Shown: positions 4,689-5,202 of the stretch, piece by piece
How positions within the stretch are numbered: position 1 is the stretch's first letter
Layout: each line of letters opens with the position of its first letter
Assembly (NCBI GenBank): GCA_003650975.1
Contig: QMSU01000099.1
Coordinates: forward strand, 1 to 5,202
Direction of reading: 5' to 3'
Source: Thermoplasmata archaeon
Lineage (GTDB): Archaea; Thermoplasmatota; E2; UBA202; JdFR-43
DNA: 5,202 bases
Translations under genes and position numbers: made by a program
Notes under the pieces: generated by a model
Databases searched by the model: none
What the model saw: only the letters and a program-made list of their open reading frames with translations
What the model was told of the DNA's origin: nothing

Positions 4689-5202
4689 TCAGTCTCTCCC
4701 ATCAGGTTCTCCGTTCCGTGTTTCTTTGAAGATGTCGATCGAAAAGTACGCTTTCCCTCTTCTGGTTTGATTGTAACTCACTCGATAAATCGCCCCGACA
4801 AGCTGCTTAACGGAAAATTTTGAAACAGTGTCATATAAATTGGAAAACTGGGTTTTGAGTCTTTGGACCTTATCAGCCGTAGTATCTGACTGATCCCCCA
4901 GACGGTGCATCAGGTCCTCGCCGGCCTCTAGGGCTGCATTGAGGAATGCCTGTTTTTTCTCAGCATCTGTGAGCTGGCTGGCGGTCTTGCCAAGGCTGGC
5001 TGCGTAGCGGCGATTGGCTTCTTCAACCCGGATTATAATGCCCAGGTTGTCCAGGATCATCTTGCTCTGTCGCGCAATACCAAGGGTGATGTCCTCAAAT
5101 GCCTTGGTGACCTCTTGGCCTGTCATCTTGGCAGTGGCCCGCGCAATGGCCATGAGGCGCGTGAGGGCCTCGGGCCGGATCCCCATCATCATGGCGGTCC
5201 CT
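4689..5202 (-). CDS. Phage tail tape-measure protein, partial, with atypical early end
   Basis: 170 residues are visible; the gene continues beyond the right edge, since the frame is open through 5201 and the ATG cluster at 5192 is internal. The sequence contains the conserved block seen in many siphovirus and myovirus tape-measure proteins: SPEAL-like IRPEALTRL, then TGQEVTKAFEDITLGIARQS, MILDNLGIII, KTASQLTDAEKKQAFLNAALE, and DTTADKVQRLKTQFSNL. This protein sets tail length and is packed inside the tail tube. Family members normally continue for hundreds of residues with helical and hydrophobic segments. Here the familiar sequence stops near FSNLYDTVSKF, and about 40 unrelated-looking residues lead to a TGA at 4689. 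The gene is therefore probably truncated, split or rearranged. The ribozyme candidate begins 32 nt after the stop. Assignment to the family is secure; the meaning of the early end is not. Confidence 0.9.
   Translation of the reverse strand, partial: GTAMMMGIRPEALTRLMAIARATAKMTGQEVTKAFEDITLGIARQSKMILDNLGIIIRVEEANRRYAASLGKTASQLTDAEKKQAFLNAALEAGEDLMHRLGDQSDTTADKVQRLKTQFSNLYDTVSKFSVKQLVGAIYRVSYNQTRRGKAYFSIDIFKETRNGEPDGRD

Overview
The window looks like a piece of a tailed-phage or prophage genome from an unidentified bacterium. The main phage evidence is a tail tape-measure fragment at the right edge. The rest is a compact run of small genes with strong Shine-Dalgarno (SD) sites and several proteins I do not recognise. 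Every supported gene lies on the minus strand, so transcription runs from right to left. I see no tRNA, rRNA, CRISPR array, insertion sequence or integrase, and the host cannot be named from this sequence.

In transcription order: the internal and C-terminal part of a tape-measure protein (right edge to 4689, with an atypical early stop); a 133-nt gap holding a close match to a type I hammerhead ribozyme (4599-4656); an unrecognised 205-aa protein (3899-4516); a compact family-X DNA polymerase (3113-3850); an unrecognised aromatic-rich 119-aa protein (2723-3082); a small membrane protein (2243-2665); a charged 63-aa protein (1986-2177); a 68-aa cysteine-rich protein (1696-1902); a MoxR-type AAA+ ATPase (493-1638); and its likely partner, a metallopeptidase-like protein with HExxH (468 to beyond the left edge).

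The most striking content is RNA-level. The hammerhead candidate sits just after the tape-measure stop and would cut the transcript between 4604 and 4603, giving the accessory genes their own 5' end. Downstream, an almost perfect 48-bp direct repeat (47 of 48 identical) forms the leader and first codons of two unrelated genes, the 205-aa gene and the polymerase. It folds on paper as a three-way junction: the start codon lies in the closing helix, the SD lies in a hairpin loop, and the single difference between copies keeps a base pair (G-C versus G-U). Most other gaps also hold a small hairpin beside the SD. Together these suggest an operon whose expression is set by RNA processing and by structured translation-initiation regions.

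The polymerase is also unusual. It keeps the N-terminal lyase-type domain, catalytic palm and thumb, but the segment between lyase domain and palm (fingers/D subdomain with the second helix-hairpin-helix) appears to be missing. The last two genes form a AAA+/metallopeptidase-like pair of a kind known in bacteria and phages, with poorly understood function.
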